A DNA stretch of 64,000 bases from Streptococcus entericus DSM 14446. GTDB taxonomy: Bacteria > Bacillota > Bacilli > Lactobacillales > Streptococcaceae. Below, piece after piece: positions 36,586-46,235 of the stretch. The notes beneath the pieces are model-generated. The model was not told where the DNA came from and searched no databases. It saw nothing but the letters and a program-made list of their open reading frames with translations. How positions within the stretch are numbered: position 1 is the stretch's first letter; the number at the start of each line of letters is the position of its first letter. The stretch covers positions 178 to 64,177 of the forward strand of contig NZ_KB904178.1 of the NCBI RefSeq assembly GCF_000380025.1, in the 5' to 3' direction. A program made the position numbers and the translations under genes.

Positions 36586-38298
36586 TTAAGAAGTAGCCGT
36601 CTCCCATAATCTAGCATACAGGCCATCTGCTTCTAACAGACTGTGATGAGTGCCTTGTTCAACGACATTCCCATCAGCCATCACTAAAATCACATCAGCT
36701 GACTGAATGGTTTTTAAACGATGAGCGATGACAAAACTGGTACGACCTACCATCAATTTTGACAACGCATCTTGAACAAGCTGCTCTGTCAGGGTATCTA
36801 AGGACGACGTCGCCTCATCAAAAATGATAATTTGTGGTGACTTGAGAAATACCCGAGCGATCGCTAATAACTGCTCCTGTCCTTGTGATAAGACAACCTG
36901 ATTACCATCCAAAATCGTATCATACCCTTGTGGCAATTGGCGAATAAAAAAGTCTGCATTGGCTGCCTGAGCTGCTGCTACTATCTCATCGTGACTTGCA
37001 GACGGGCGACCATAAGCAATATTCTCTGCAATAGTGGCTTTTTTTAGCCAAGTTTCCTGCAAGACGACCGCAATGCGGTCATAAAAGTCAGCCTTTTTTA
37101 AGGCTTTAATCGGCTGACCATCCAGTAAAATTTGTCCCCCTTGAGGCTCATAAAACCGCATCAACAGATTGATTAAGGTCGTCTTGCCAGCACCTGTTGG
37201 ACCAACAATCCCCACCATGCTACCAGCAGGAATCTCTAGGTCAAGATGCTTCATCAATAAGCGGTCAGGTTCATAACCAAAACTCACATCCTCAAAAGTT
37301 ATTTCCCCTTGAACAACTGGTCTAGGACTTGAGGCGACATCTGCTTCCTCAGGCAAGTTAATCATATCCAACAAACGGTGATAACTGACCTGCGTAGCCT
37401 GTAATTCTGCAAAAACAGACGAAATCTCGTTGAAGGGCTTGGTGTACTGATTGACATAGGTTAAAAAGCTTGTTAATTGCCCCAGCGTCATCCGACCTAA
37501 AAGCAGCTGATAGCTGCCTAAAACAACCAAAAGTGCATAAATCACTGCATTGACAAAACGGGTCAAGGGATTGACTGTTGAACTGTAAAAAATTGCTGAT
37601 TGGCTACTTTTCCCATATTCAGAGCTTAACTCTTGAAATTGTGTAGACACCTGTTCCTGCGCACCATAAGCCTGTATCAAAGGGAGAACTTGCAGGTGCT
37701 CATCTAAAAACTGAGTCATCTGATCACGTTTTTTTCCCTGCTCTTGATAGAAACGATGAGCTGATGCTGTCACACGATGAGTCAACAAAAAAGAGGCAGG
37801 AGTCAGGGCAAGAACAAGAAAGACAAGCCAACCATTCATGTACGCCATCATGGCTAGGGTTAGGACAAGTGTCAGCACGCCAGATAAAAATTGACTAAAT
37901 AACAAAATCAAGCCCTGACTAAGCTGCTGGCTGTCTACTGTCAGACGATTAAGAAAATCACCTTGCCCATACTTATCCAAAACCGCTATCGGCAGGCGAA
38001 AGGCCTTTGTCATAGCAGTCTGCCTTAGCTCGCTAACATAAGTTTCAACCAACCTGTTATATAGCGGTGGTGTTACCCACTGGAGGAATGTATTTAGCAG
38101 TATTAGCGCGCCCAATTGCAGCAACAACTGCCAGAATGCCCCTTCAATCAACAGTTGGTCAAGAATTCTCCCTAAAAGATAAGGAAAAAGGGTCGTCAGT
38201 CCCACCTGCCCCATCAAGAGTAAACCAATTCCCCAAAATAGACGACTGTGTCTCAACTCATCTAAAAAAGAGAGTAGCCCTTTAATCATTCGCCCCAC
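36586..38298 (-). CDS. Heterodimeric ABC exporter, subunit with canonical catalytic Glu
   Basis: 570 residues. Six transmembrane helices (about 15-310), then an ATPase domain: Walker A GPTGAGKTT near 368, signature LSQGQEQ (a variant of LSGGQ) and Walker B IIIFDEATSSLD with the catalytic Glu intact. Together with the upstream subunit it forms a LmrCD/EfrCD-like multidrug or lipid exporter. Its start overlaps the end of the partner gene by 17 bases. MGRM and an internal MIKG are both possible starts. Last gene of the operon. Confidence 0.93.
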   Translation of the reverse strand: MGRMIKGLLSFLDELRHSRLFWGIGLLLMGQVGLTTLFPYLLGRILDQLLIEGAFWQLLLQLGALILLNTFLQWVTPPLYNRLVETYVSELRQTAMTKAFRLPIAVLDKYGQGDFLNRLTVDSQQLSQGLILLFSQFLSGVLTLVLTLAMMAYMNGWLVFLVLALTPASFLLTHRVTASAHRFYQEQGKKRDQMTQFLDEHLQVLPLIQAYGAQEQVSTQFQELSSEYGKSSQSAIFYSSTVNPLTRFVNAVIYALLVVLGSYQLLLGRMTLGQLTSFLTYVNQYTKPFNEISSVFAELQATQVSYHRLLDMINLPEEADVASSPRPVVQGEITFEDVSFGYEPDRLLMKHLDLEIPAGSMVGIVGPTGAGKTTLINLLMRFYEPQGGQILLDGQPIKALKKADFYDRIAVVLQETWLKKATIAENIAYGRPSASHDEIVAAAQAANADFFIRQLPQGYDTILDGNQVVLSQGQEQLLAIARVFLKSPQIIIFDEATSSLDTLTEQLVQDALSKLMVGRTSFVIAHRLKTIQSADVILVMADGNVVEQGTHHSLLEADGLYARLWETATS

Positions 38299-40039
38299 CT
38301 CCTTTTAGCTGTGACTGATAAAGATTTTGGTAAATAGCAGAGCTCCTAAGGAGCTCTTGATGGGTCCCTTGACCGACCAATTGCCCTTTATCAAGAACTA
38401 GAATCTGGTCTGCTGTCATCACATTTTTTAGACGTTGGGAAACCATCACGAGCAAGGTATCAGGGAACTGCGCCTTAATCGCAGATAAGACCTTCATTTC
38501 CGTCAGATAATCTAAGGCCGATGTCGCATCATCCAAGATGAGAACAGGTGATGGCTTCACCAGGGCACGAGCCAGTGCCAAGCGCTGGCGCTGACCACCA
38601 GAAAAGTTAGCGCCAAGTGGCGCTACAGGCGCATCAAGTTGTTCAGGTAGGGCTTGAACAAAGGTTTTAGCTTGTGCCAAGTCCAGCGCCTGCCATAAGG
38701 TCTCGTCTGAGACAGGAGCTGATAGCCCTAGCATCAAATTAGAACGAATTGTCCCAGACAGTAGGCGACTTTTTTGTGGCACTAGGCGAACAGCTTGACG
38801 CCATTCAGCAAGTGTCAGCTCTGCACTCGATCGGCTTAACCTTAAAGAAATTCGCCCTCGACTAGGCGGTAATAAGCCTGCCAGAAGATTGACCACACTT
38901 GATTTTCCTGCACCCGTTGTTCCAACAATTCCAACAAATTGCCCTAATGGAAGAGTGAGTGATAAATTGGATAAGACAGGATAATCAGCAGAACCATAAG
39001 TCAAACCAACTGTTTCCAATTCATAACCCAACACTGATTGATGGTCAATCGGATAGGTCTGGTGTAGGTTTTCCTCTTCTTCCAAAAAGAGCCCTCTAAT
39101 CCGCTGACCACTCACCCAAGCCTGACTAAGGCTAGCCGTTAAACTCATCATCTTGAGCAATTCTTGCAAAATCTGCAATAAATAATTTACCAGAGCAACT
39201 AAAGCTCCCGCACTAAGCTGACCACCAAAAATATCCTGACGTCCCTGATAAATTAAAACAAGGAGAGACAAATTGACAATGATGTAGGTTCCTGGATTGA
39301 TAAGATTAGCCAGATTGGCCGCTTTTATCGTTTCATGGGTATAGGTCTCCTGATGTTTAGAGTAATCGGCTTGCTCTCTATCGATTTGATGAAACGCTCG
39401 AATCAATCGCATGCCCGATAATTGCTCTGAAATGACTGAAAACAACTTCTCTTGCTGCTGTTTCAAGAACAGAAAAGTAGCGCTAACACGTCTGGATAGA
39501 CCATATGCTAAACCAAAAAGACCAGCTACCATCGATAAATAAATGATGGTTAGTGAAGGACTGATGAAAAATGCCATGACCACAGCACCAAAAACAATAA
39601 TTGGTGCGCGTAATACTAACCGTAGAAAAAGGTTGAGTCCTGTCTGTAAGGCTAGAACATCAACCGTCAATCGCGTCAATAAAGCGCTATTTCCTAGCGC
39701 TTGTTGCTGATGAACCGAAAGCCCTGTTACATGATGAAACAGGGCCTGATTGAGCGCTGTCGCAAAACCGACCGACGCTTTTGCTGCTAGATACTGAGCG
39801 AGCAAGGCAACAAGCACATTAAACGTGGCTAGACCAATCAGACCAGCCCCCCAGAACCATAGCAGACGGGGCTGGTGCTGAGGCAAGACCTGATCAATGA
39901 TGATTGAGAGAGCCATCGGAACGAGGAGCTCAAGTAAGGCCTCTAACAGTTTTAAGAGCGGCGACCAAATCAGTTGCCAGCGATAGGGTTTTAAAAAGGG
40001 TAAAAAATAAGTCACATCAATTTTCCTCAATAGTGGCAA
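38282..40039 (-). CDS. Heterodimeric ABC exporter, subunit with degenerate site
   Basis: 585 residues. Six transmembrane helices (about 15-310), then Walker A GTTGAGKSS near 366, signature FSGGQRQR and Walker B VLILDDATSALD, where Asp replaces the catalytic Glu. A degenerate site in one subunit combined with LSQGQ in the other is the hallmark of asymmetric heterodimers such as LmrCD and BmrCD. Substrate not readable. It begins 23 bases inside the end of the lysozyme-like gene. Confidence 0.93.
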   Translation of the reverse strand: MPLLRKIDVTYFLPFLKPYRWQLIWSPLLKLLEALLELLVPMALSIIIDQVLPQHQPRLLWFWGAGLIGLATFNVLVALLAQYLAAKASVGFATALNQALFHHVTGLSVHQQQALGNSALLTRLTVDVLALQTGLNLFLRLVLRAPIIVFGAVVMAFFISPSLTIIYLSMVAGLFGLAYGLSRRVSATFLFLKQQQEKLFSVISEQLSGMRLIRAFHQIDREQADYSKHQETYTHETIKAANLANLINPGTYIIVNLSLLVLIYQGRQDIFGGQLSAGALVALVNYLLQILQELLKMMSLTASLSQAWVSGQRIRGLFLEEEENLHQTYPIDHQSVLGYELETVGLTYGSADYPVLSNLSLTLPLGQFVGIVGTTGAGKSSVVNLLAGLLPPSRGRISLRLSRSSAELTLAEWRQAVRLVPQKSRLLSGTIRSNLMLGLSAPVSDETLWQALDLAQAKTFVQALPEQLDAPVAPLGANFSGGQRQRLALARALVKPSPVLILDDATSALDYLTEMKVLSAIKAQFPDTLLVMVSQRLKNVMTADQILVLDKGQLVGQGTHQELLRSSAIYQNLYQSQLKGGGAND

Positions 40040-40631
40040 CCAACTTTATCAAAGTGAGGTTGAGCTGAACCTGTTTGACATAGTAATAATTGCCCCCATT
40101 ACGCAAGAGCATAGGTTCTCCATGCCAAATCGACACGGGATGGTAGTAGGGATAAGTCTGCCCATCGGTATTCCCCAAACTTGGAGCCACCACCTCTCGG
40201 GAATAGGTTTTGGCTAGGTCAACGGTCGTCACCCCACCCCTCTGAGCCACATAGTCAATGTAAGCTGTACCGAAATTATAAGCTTGAACAGCTGTCCAGA
40301 CATCAACGCCAGCGTTGTCAGCCACCACGAAATTCTCAGACAGAACAGTGATGCCTTGAATCAAGCTCTCTTTATTATCCGTGATGTGACCTGGTAAACC
40401 AGCCAGACTCTCACTGGACTGGATAAGGTCATCAGACTTACCCTTGGTCTCGGTGAATATCATAGATAAAATCAAGTCTTGACCAGCAGGACTACCTGTT
40501 TCAGCCAAGACTTCCTGCACTAAGGGACGATAGGTCAACACATGCTTGATTGCCAGATAGGTTCGGGCACTCCATAAACCCAGACCGAGCACTAGCACAA
40601 ACACGATCAAGCGTCGTAAACGTTTCAACAT
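40017..40631 (-). CDS. Lysozyme-like membrane-anchored protein (Pmp23-type)
   Basis: 204 residues. One N-terminal transmembrane segment (about 8-28), then a lysozyme-like domain: MIFTETKGKSDDLIQSSES holds the likely catalytic Glu near residue 61, followed by VWTAVQAYNFGTAYIDYV. This matches the pneumococcal Pmp23/CwlT-N family of peptidoglycan muramidases. Overlaps the upstream nucleoid-protein gene by one base and the downstream ABC gene by 23, so the four genes form one operon. Confidence 0.83.
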   Translation of the reverse strand: MLKRLRRLIVFVLVLGLGLWSARTYLAIKHVLTYRPLVQEVLAETGSPAGQDLILSMIFTETKGKSDDLIQSSESLAGLPGHITDNKESLIQGITVLSENFVVADNAGVDVWTAVQAYNFGTAYIDYVAQRGGVTTVDLAKTYSREVVAPSLGNTDGQTYPYYHPVSIWHGEPMLLRNGGNYYYVKQVQLNLTLIKLVATIEEN

Positions 40632-41605
40632 TATTTGCTGACAATGTCCTTGATATTTTTGATCAAAATGGAGTAGGTTCCGTCATGGTTCTGGATAAAT
40701 TCCACGCTGTCAGCATCCTCATAAACATGGTTAGGCACCAGAAGCTCGATGCCGTTGGAGAGGGAGAGTTTTTGGTTTTCCAGCTTTTTCAACTGGCGTG
40801 AGGCATCGATGTCTGTCAGCTTGATCGGCTCTGGGATAGCTTCCTTGAGCTCGTCCACAAAGGTCAGCCGAGCAGTTAAATTATCATCAAAGAGTTGATT
40901 AGCCAACTCCTCAGGCGACAACTGATGACCAGCCTCCAAGCTCTTGTGGAGGGCTGATTTCATCTTGCCCTGAAAGGCAAAATCGTCCTGATTGAAATTA
41001 TCCGCAATCTTCTGCGCCGTCTGCTCCATGAGCTTGATGGATTTTTTGACCGACTGCTCAGGGGCTACCGCAAGGAGATTTTCAGAGAAATAATTGGCAA
41101 AGGCGCCATTGTGCTTAATCCGCTTCTCAATCAGGTAATAATCACGAGTGTCCAGATTGATGATGAGAGCCTCATCCGGCGCTTGAGCTGCCGATGGGAG
41201 GTTATTGGTCGTCATCTGAATGGGCTTATCGCTATCTACCGAGCTGTGCACCAGATTTTCTCTAAGAGTCAGGCGCAAGAAGGCAAAATACGGCTGTCCG
41301 TCCTTGTCAACATCCAAAAAGACCAAGTCATTGGTCTTCTGATTGTCGCTGATGACAAACTCTTCCTTCCAGAGCTGCGCCATCTTGACAGAGGTCTCAT
41401 AGCGGTCATCGCTCAAGAGGCTCAGGAACGCATTGTCGGCGGCAAACTGCCCGCGCTTTGCCTCATCAGAAAAGACCTTACTCAACTTTTTGCGGAAATA
41501 TTCATCCAAGCGCGGCGTCAACTCCAAGGGCTGCTCTGCCAAACGAAGCTCTGTATCATCTGGGCTAAATTGGTGAATGATGACCCGCTTCACATAAAGG
41601 TCCAT
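40631..41605 (-). CDS. Nucleoid-associated protein (NdpA/YejK family)
   Basis: 324 residues. Begins MDLYVKRVIIHQFSPDDTELRLAE and matches the 37-kDa nucleoid-associated protein family (PF04245) across its length; the E. coli member YejK binds DNA and interacts with topoisomerase IV. First gene of the operon with the lysozyme-like and ABC genes. In streptococci this gene commonly follows glyA; here a TetR/cysteine-hydrolase pair lies between. Confidence 0.85.
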   Translation of the reverse strand: MDLYVKRVIIHQFSPDDTELRLAEQPLELTPRLDEYFRKKLSKVFSDEAKRGQFAADNAFLSLLSDDRYETSVKMAQLWKEEFVISDNQKTNDLVFLDVDKDGQPYFAFLRLTLRENLVHSSVDSDKPIQMTTNNLPSAAQAPDEALIINLDTRDYYLIEKRIKHNGAFANYFSENLLAVAPEQSVKKSIKLMEQTAQKIADNFNQDDFAFQGKMKSALHKSLEAGHQLSPEELANQLFDDNLTARLTFVDELKEAIPEPIKLTDIDASRQLKKLENQKLSLSNGIELLVPNHVYEDADSVEFIQNHDGTYSILIKNIKDIVSK

Positions 41606-41744
41606 ATGCGCCTCCTTCTTGATTTTTTAGCTCATAGATTTTCTCTTTTGGAAAATAGCCGAGCAGTAAACTGTTCTCCCATTTTACCATAAAGGCTGGT
41701 ATCAAACAAGGCAAAAAAGGTAACGCTCACAGCAGGAATAATAT

Positions 41745-41783
41745 GAAAAAACACTTGTAACAACCCCATTGCCACAAGTGTTT
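41745..41783 (-). terminator. Terminator of the TetR gene
   Basis: Minus strand AAACACTTGT (41774-41783), 15-base loop, ACAAGTGTTT (41749-41758), then T. The rest of 41606-41861 holds no gene. Confidence 0.65.
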
Positions 41784-41861
41784 AATCGAGGACATCTCAA
41801 AAAATCATCGACATTTAAGGACTAACGATTTTCAAAAGACCAAGCTAAAGTCAAAGAAGCA

Positions 41862-42437
41862 TTAGCTTCTATCTGCCACCAAGCCGAGGTCCTGCAATAA
41901 ACGTTGACGAACCAGAGTTAGACTATCTAGGTCTTGGTGAACTTTTACTAATACAACACCTCCTTGAAGGCTAGCTAGGAGATTAATTGCCTGTTCACGA
42001 CAAGCAACCTTTGAGCGTTCGGGATAAGCTGCTTGTAAAACCGACACAAGAGCCTCCTCCCAGTCAGTCATAAACGCTTTCAGCAATTCCTGAAAATGAG
42101 GTTCTTGAGCCGATAACTCGACAATCAAATTTCCCAAAGGGCAACCATAGAACACCGTCTGATTCTGATGAAACTCAAAAAACCAATCCACCATAGCCAC
42201 TAGAGCCTGTCTAGGATTTTCTTGGGAAAGAATACCATCTAAGAGCTGACTTCTCCATTCCCCTAAAAGCTGAGTAACTACTTCCAGACCGATAGCCTGT
42301 TTCGATGCAAAATAATGATAGAGTTGCCCCTTACCAACCCCACTGGCTGTCATAATATCACTAATTGATGTCGCTAGATAACCTTGACGATAAATCAATT
42401 CAGTGGTCTGCTTTAAAATCCTCTCTCTGGTTGTCAT
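41862..42437 (-). CDS. TetR-family transcriptional regulator
   Basis: 191 residues from the second ATG (MTTRERILKQTTEL). The first ATG two codons earlier directly abuts AAGGG and has no spacing, whereas the second is seven bases from it. HTH at about 24-45 (SISDIMTASGVGKGQLYHYFASK), C-terminal ligand-binding helices with a TetR_C-type pattern (QTVFYGCPLGNLIVELSAQ). Divergent from the cysteine hydrolase gene, with a palindrome in between, which makes that gene and itself the likely targets. Confidence 0.88.
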   Translation of the reverse strand: MTTRERILKQTTELIYRQGYLATSISDIMTASGVGKGQLYHYFASKQAIGLEVVTQLLGEWRSQLLDGILSQENPRQALVAMVDWFFEFHQNQTVFYGCPLGNLIVELSAQEPHFQELLKAFMTDWEEALVSVLQAAYPERSKVACREQAINLLASLQGGVVLVKVHQDLDSLTLVRQRLLQDLGLVADRS

Positions 42438-42491
42438 CTTCATCCCTTTTTATCCGTTTTTTTAATTATACCATCTTTTCAAGCCAAATAC

Positions 42492-42540
42492 TTTACAAGA
42501 TGATCTTTTCTTGGTATTCTATTTTCTGTACCGAACGGTA
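42492..42540 (+). promoter_or_regulatory. Promoter and TetR operator of the cysteine hydrolase gene
   Basis: TTTACA (42492-42497), 17-base spacer, TATTCT (42515-42520). The inverted repeat TACCG-AA-CGGTA (42529-42540) lies at the expected transcript start, so bound repressor would block initiation. Flanking GTACC and GGTAC lengthen the symmetry. Confidence 0.6.
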
Positions 42541-42572
42541 GGTACTAAAAATCATATTGAAGAGGTATTCTT

Positions 42573-43196
42573 ATGTTTAATCCAAAAAACGTTGCCATCG
42601 TCATTACTGACCCACAAGTAGAGTTCTTAAAGCCTGCTGGTAAAGGCTTTGGGGCTACAAAAGACATTCTTGAGAAGGTCAATACCATCGAGAATTTAAT
42701 TAACTTATTTGCCGTTGCTAAAAACAAGGGCTACAAACGCTTCATCTCTGCGCACTACTTCTACCCACATGACACCAAGTGGCAATTCAAAGCTGCTGGC
42801 GAAACCATGATGATTGAAAACCAAATGTTCTGGCGTGACAGCCAATACAGCCCTGTTGTGGAAGGTTCTGGAGCGGATATTATCCCTGAAATGAAGGAAC
42901 TCATGGATGAAGACACCATCCTCACTAGCCCGCACAAGGTTTTCGGTCCTGAAAGCAATGACCTCGCTCTACAATTGCGCAAAAACGGTATCGACACCAT
43001 CATCCTCGCTGGTATGAATGCTAACCTCTGTGTGGATTCCCACATGCGTGAATTAATCGAATCAGGCTTTAACGTGATTGTGGCAAAAGATGCCATTGGC
43101 GCTCCTGGTCAAGAAGCTTACGATGCTGCTCTAACCAACTTTGGTTACATTGCTAACCAAGTCCTAACCACTGAAGAAGTCATTGATGCCCTATAA
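42573..43196 (+). CDS. Isochorismatase-family cysteine hydrolase
   Basis: 207 residues. Alpha/beta hydrolase-like isochorismatase fold with the catalytic triad positions visible: Asp in VITDPQVEFL (near 13), Lys in SPHKVFGPES (near 120) and Cys in GMNANLCVDSHMRE (near 151). Family members include nicotinamidases, N-carbamoylsarcosine amidases and isochorismatases; the substrate cannot be chosen here. Controlled by the divergent TetR regulator and followed by a strong terminator, so a self-contained inducible unit. Confidence 0.9.
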   Translation: MFNPKNVAIVITDPQVEFLKPAGKGFGATKDILEKVNTIENLINLFAVAKNKGYKRFISAHYFYPHDTKWQFKAAGETMMIENQMFWRDSQYSPVVEGSGADIIPEMKELMDEDTILTSPHKVFGPESNDLALQLRKNGIDTIILAGMNANLCVDSHMRELIESGFNVIVAKDAIGAPGQEAYDAALTNFGYIANQVLTTEEVIDAL

Positions 43197-43202
43197 TCAC
43201 CA

Positions 43203-43232
43203 AACCGAGCTGGTAGCCAGTTCGGTTTTTTT
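43203..43232 (+). terminator. Terminator of the cysteine hydrolase gene
   Basis: AACCGAGCTGG, loop TAG, CCAGTTCGGTT, then T. Near-perfect stem seven bases after the stop. Confidence 0.85.
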
Positions 43233-43256
43233 AGGCTTTCAAAAACAATTTTACGC

Positions 43257-43284
43257 TAAAAAACACCCCTTTGAAGAGGGATGT
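43257..43284 (-). terminator. Terminator of glyA operon
   Basis: Minus strand ACATCCC, eight-base loop, GGGGTGT, then six T, a dozen bases past the glyA stop. Confidence 0.65.
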
Positions 43285-43296
43285 TAGGCTATCAAT

Positions 43297-44550
43297 CTAG
43301 CTATACAATGGGAAAGCATCCGTAATCGCCTTAACCTCGGCACGCACCTGATCAAGCACGTCTGGCTTGTCAGCATTTTCCAAGGTCTTGATAATGAGCT
43401 CGGCAATCTTGGTCGCTTCTGCTTCACCGAGACCACGACTGGTGATGGCTGGTGAGCCAATACGGATACCAGAGGTCTGGAAGGGTGATAGGGTTTCAAA
43501 AGGAATCGAGTTCTTATTGAGGGTGATATTAACCTCGTCCAACAGGTGCTGGGCAACCTTGCCACTCTCAACCACGCCAGTCACGTCCACTAAGAAGAGA
43601 TGGTTATCTGTCCCACCTGAGATGACCTTAAACTTATCATGCTTGAGAAAGACCTCTGCCATGGCACGGGTGTTTTTGATGACCTGCTCGCCGTAGGTCT
43701 TGAAGGCAGGATCCAGAACTTCCTTAAAGGCAACTGCCTTGGCAGCAATAACATGCATGAGAGGCCCACCCTGCAAACCTGGGAAGATAGCAGAGTTGAT
43801 TTTCTTAGCGATGCCCTCATCATTGGTCAAGATTAAGCCGCCACGAGGGCCTCGTAGGGTCTTGTGGGTGGTGGTCGTCGTGATGTGAGCATGCGGTACT
43901 GGGCTTGGGTGATGGCCAGACGCCACCAGACCAGCAATGTGTGCCATGTCCACGACCAAGTAAGCACCAACCGCGTCAGCGATTTCCCTAAAACGAGCAA
44001 AGTCAATCACCCGCGAATAGGCGGACGCTCCTGCCACGATAAGCTTAGGCTGTACGGCCTTGGCTTGCTCCAGAATGGCATCGTAGTCGAGGAGGTGGGT
44101 CTCAGGGTCAACCGTGTAGTGGACAAAATTATACTGTTTGCCCGAAAAGCTCACTGTCGCCCCATGAGTGAGGTGGCCACCAGCGGACAAGTCCATGCCC
44201 ATCACCGTGTCCCCCGTCTCAATCAGCGCCATGTAGGCCGCTGCGTTGGCCTGACTACCTGAGTGGGGCTGCACATTAGCAAACTTGGCGCCGAAAATTT
44301 CCTTCGCTCGCTCGATCGCCAGATTTTCCACCACGTCCACGCAGTCTGTGCCGCCATAGTAGCGCTTGCCAGGGTAGCCTTCGGCGTATTTGTTGGTCAA
44401 TAGGGTGCCCTGGGCTGCCATAACAGCCTTAGACACCACGTTTTCAGAGGCAATCAGCTCGATGTTGTTTTGCTGGCGCTTCTCCTCTGCTTCGATAGCT
44501 GACCAAAGGTCGGTATCAAAGGCTTTATAGTCTTCCTTGTCAAAAATCAT
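43297..44550 (-). CDS. glyA: Serine hydroxymethyltransferase
   Basis: 417 residues. PLP enzyme converting serine and THF to glycine and 5,10-methylene-THF in the cytosol. Visible: [34 protein letters not shown], the PLP Lys in [14 protein letters not shown] and the C-terminal [13 protein letters not shown]. Its ATG overlaps the stop of the YdcF-like gene (ATGA). Last gene of the tdk-to-glyA operon. Together with fhs it feeds the one-carbon pool. Confidence 0.98.
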   Translation of the reverse strand: MIFDKEDYKAFDTDLWSAIEAEEKRQQNNIELIASENVVSKAVMAAQGTLLTNKYAEGYPGKRYYGGTDCVDVVENLAIERAKEIFGAKFANVQPHSGSQANAAAYMALIETGDTVMGMDLSAGGHLTHGATVSFSGKQYNFVHYTVDPETHLLDYDAILEQAKAVQPKLIVAGASAYSRVIDFARFREIADAVGAYLVVDMAHIAGLVASGHHPSPVPHAHITTTTTHKTLRGPRGGLILTNDEGIAKKINSAIFPGLQGGPLMHVIAAKAVAFKEVLDPAFKTYGEQVIKNTRAMAEVFLKHDKFKVISGGTDNHLFLVDVTGVVESGKVAQHLLDEVNITLNKNSIPFETLSPFQTSGIRIGSPAITSRGLGEAEATKIAELIIKTLENADKPDVLDQVRAEVKAITDAFPLYS

Positions 44551-45191
44551 AAGTGTACTCCTTTAAGTTGGTTATCCAATGGTTTCAAATGCCCCAGTTC
44601 TCCGTAGCGAATCAGGCGCAGGTATTCTCCCCAGACCCGTCGGCGGCCGATGTCAGAGGTCATCCAGTCTGACCGACGAATTATCTGTCCTTTATAAGCG
44701 GTATCAAAGGGATAAGAGACGAGGTCAATAGCATCTGGAAGATGCTGGGCTAGGGTTCGTAGCTGCCGCCCTGCCACATGGCTCTTGCAAATCACCAAAA
44801 TGCTCTTAACACGTGAAAAATCAATCAAATCCTTAGCAAACAGGACATTTTCCAAGGAATTGGTCGATTGGTTCTCATGCAGAATGGCCTGCCGTGGAAC
44901 GCCCCCAGCCACCAAGTGCTCGATGATGACCTCAGCCTCTGTCCGCTCACCGCCTGGCCAATCAGGATGAGCCTGTCCTGTCTTGCTTCGACCGCCCGTC
45001 ACTAAAAACTGGCTAACATAGCCCTGGCGATAAGCCTCGACAGCCTTCTCCCAATGCAAGGGGTGGGTGCTCGAAAAGATAAAGCCCAAGTCACAGACCT
45101 GAGGCAACTGATTTTGCCCAAAGACCGCCTCCGTCAGCAAGGCCATGTCATCTGTGGTCAACTCAGGCACATCTGGTTCACGTTCAATCAT
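44547..45191 (-). CDS. YdcF-like protein (DUF218/ElyC-SanA family)
   Basis: 214 residues. Rossmann-like DUF218 fold: [31 protein letters not shown], the [17 protein letters not shown] motif and [19 protein letters not shown]. No signal peptide, unlike ElyC and SanA, so probably cytosolic; the E. coli YdcF binds S-adenosylmethionine. Function unknown. Overlaps its neighbours by four bases on both sides (ATGA). Confidence 0.83.
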   Translation of the reverse strand: MIEREPDVPELTTDDMALLTEAVFGQNQLPQVCDLGFIFSSTHPLHWEKAVEAYRQGYVSQFLVTGGRSKTGQAHPDWPGGERTEAEVIIEHLVAGGVPRQAILHENQSTNSLENVLFAKDLIDFSRVKSILVICKSHVAGRQLRTLAQHLPDAIDLVSYPFDTAYKGQIIRRSDWMTSDIGRRRVWGEYLRLIRYGELGHLKPLDNQLKGVHL

Positions 45192-45634
45192 CCGTTCTCC
45201 TTTTGAAAAATCTTGATAAACCGCAGCTGCGTCTTATCCCCATCATAGCCAATCCTGCGGTAAAATTCATGCGCCTCCAGACGATGTGAAGCTGAATTCA
45301 GGCGGATGAAGGCATATCCCCTAGCCTTAGCTTCATCCTCTAAACCTGCCATTAAGCACCGACCGATTCCCTTCCCTTGATGTTCAGGATGAACTGCCAG
45401 AGCCAAGACATTAAAACCTGTCTGCGAGTACAAACTTTCATAGATTTGAGCATGAACATAGCCTAAGAGCTCTTCTGTTTCAGGGTCGCCATAGCCAAGC
45501 AGAAAATGGTGATCGTCTGTCGATAATTTAGTTAATTGCTGGGCAGTCTCCTCTTCTGAAAAAGAATACCCTAACGCCAAATCATTGATAATCGACAGTT
45601 GTGAGACATCGTTATCGTGTAAACATCTGAGCAT
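45188..45634 (-). CDS. GNAT-family N-acetyltransferase in the prfA operon
   Basis: 148 residues from the ATG at 45634, six bases after a perfect AGGAGG. The frame opens five codons earlier, inside the sua5 gene, without a ribosome site. GNAT motif VHPEHQGKGIGRCLMAGLE at about 84-102, then AFIRLNSASHRLEAHEFYRRIGY. Substrate unknown; the operon suggests a link to translation such as ribosomal or release-factor modification, but this is inference. Confidence 0.87.
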   Translation of the reverse strand: MLRCLHDNDVSQLSIINDLALGYSFSEEETAQQLTKLSTDDHHFLLGYGDPETEELLGYVHAQIYESLYSQTGFNVLALAVHPEHQGKGIGRCLMAGLEDEAKARGYAFIRLNSASHRLEAHEFYRRIGYDGDKTQLRFIKIFQKENG

Positions 45635-45635
45635 A

Positions 45636-46235
45636 CTAATCCTCCTCAAAGTTCAACTCTGGCACAACTTCAAGCAGTTGTGCCTTGGTGATGGCGCCTT
45701 GTCGTAAAATGGTCGCTCTGTCACCAGACAAATCCAGAATGGTCGAGTCCTGCCCTGTCAGGGCAGCATCATCTGCGTAGCCTGTCACTTGACCCTCAAA
45801 CTCTGCCATGATGTGCTCGAAAGAGACGCCACTGGCTTGCCCTGACCGATTGGCAGAAGGACCGATCAATGGTCCATGCTGGGCAATCATGTCTAGGGTC
45901 ACAGGATGATTGGGAACCCGAAAACCGACTGTTCCCAGACCAGAGTTGACCCAGTGTGGCACTCGGTCGTTGGCTTCTAAGATGATGGTCAACGGTCCTG
46001 GCATAAACTCATTATACAGCTTTTCTAAAAAAACAGGCTGGTTTTGACTGAATTTTCGAATATCGTTCGGATTTGAGACATTCAGATTGAGTGCCTTGTC
46101 TCGAGGGCGTTGCTTGAGGGCATAGACCTGATCCACAGCCTCTTCATCCAGTGCCTTGGCAAAGAGCCCGTAAACCGTCTCAGTCGGCAGGACGACTGCC
46201 CCGCCACTTTCTAAAACCTGACCCAAATCAGCCAT
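45636..46235 (-). CDS. sua5: L-threonylcarbamoyladenylate synthase (Sua5/YrdC)
   Basis: 199 residues. YrdC/Sua5 fold with VVLPTETVYGLFAKA, LKQRPRDKALNLNV, PGPLTIIL, VGFRVPNHP and GPLIGPSANRSGQASG. Makes threonylcarbamoyl-AMP, the precursor of t6A37 in ANN-decoding tRNAs. Short form without the C-terminal Sua5 domain. Its start overlaps the prmC end by eight bases. Confidence 0.93.
   Translation of the reverse strand: MADLGQVLESGGAVVLPTETVYGLFAKALDEEAVDQVYALKQRPRDKALNLNVSNPNDIRKFSQNQPVFLEKLYNEFMPGPLTIILEANDRVPHWVNSGLGTVGFRVPNHPVTLDMIAQHGPLIGPSANRSGQASGVSFEHIMAEFEGQVTGYADDAALTGQDSTILDLSGDRATILRQGAITKAQLLEVVPELNFEED

Noticed and set aside
42545-43096. Minus-strand frames opposite the cysteine hydrolase gene
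   Set aside because: They lack ribosome sites and domains, while the plus-strand gene has a full catalytic triad and promoter.
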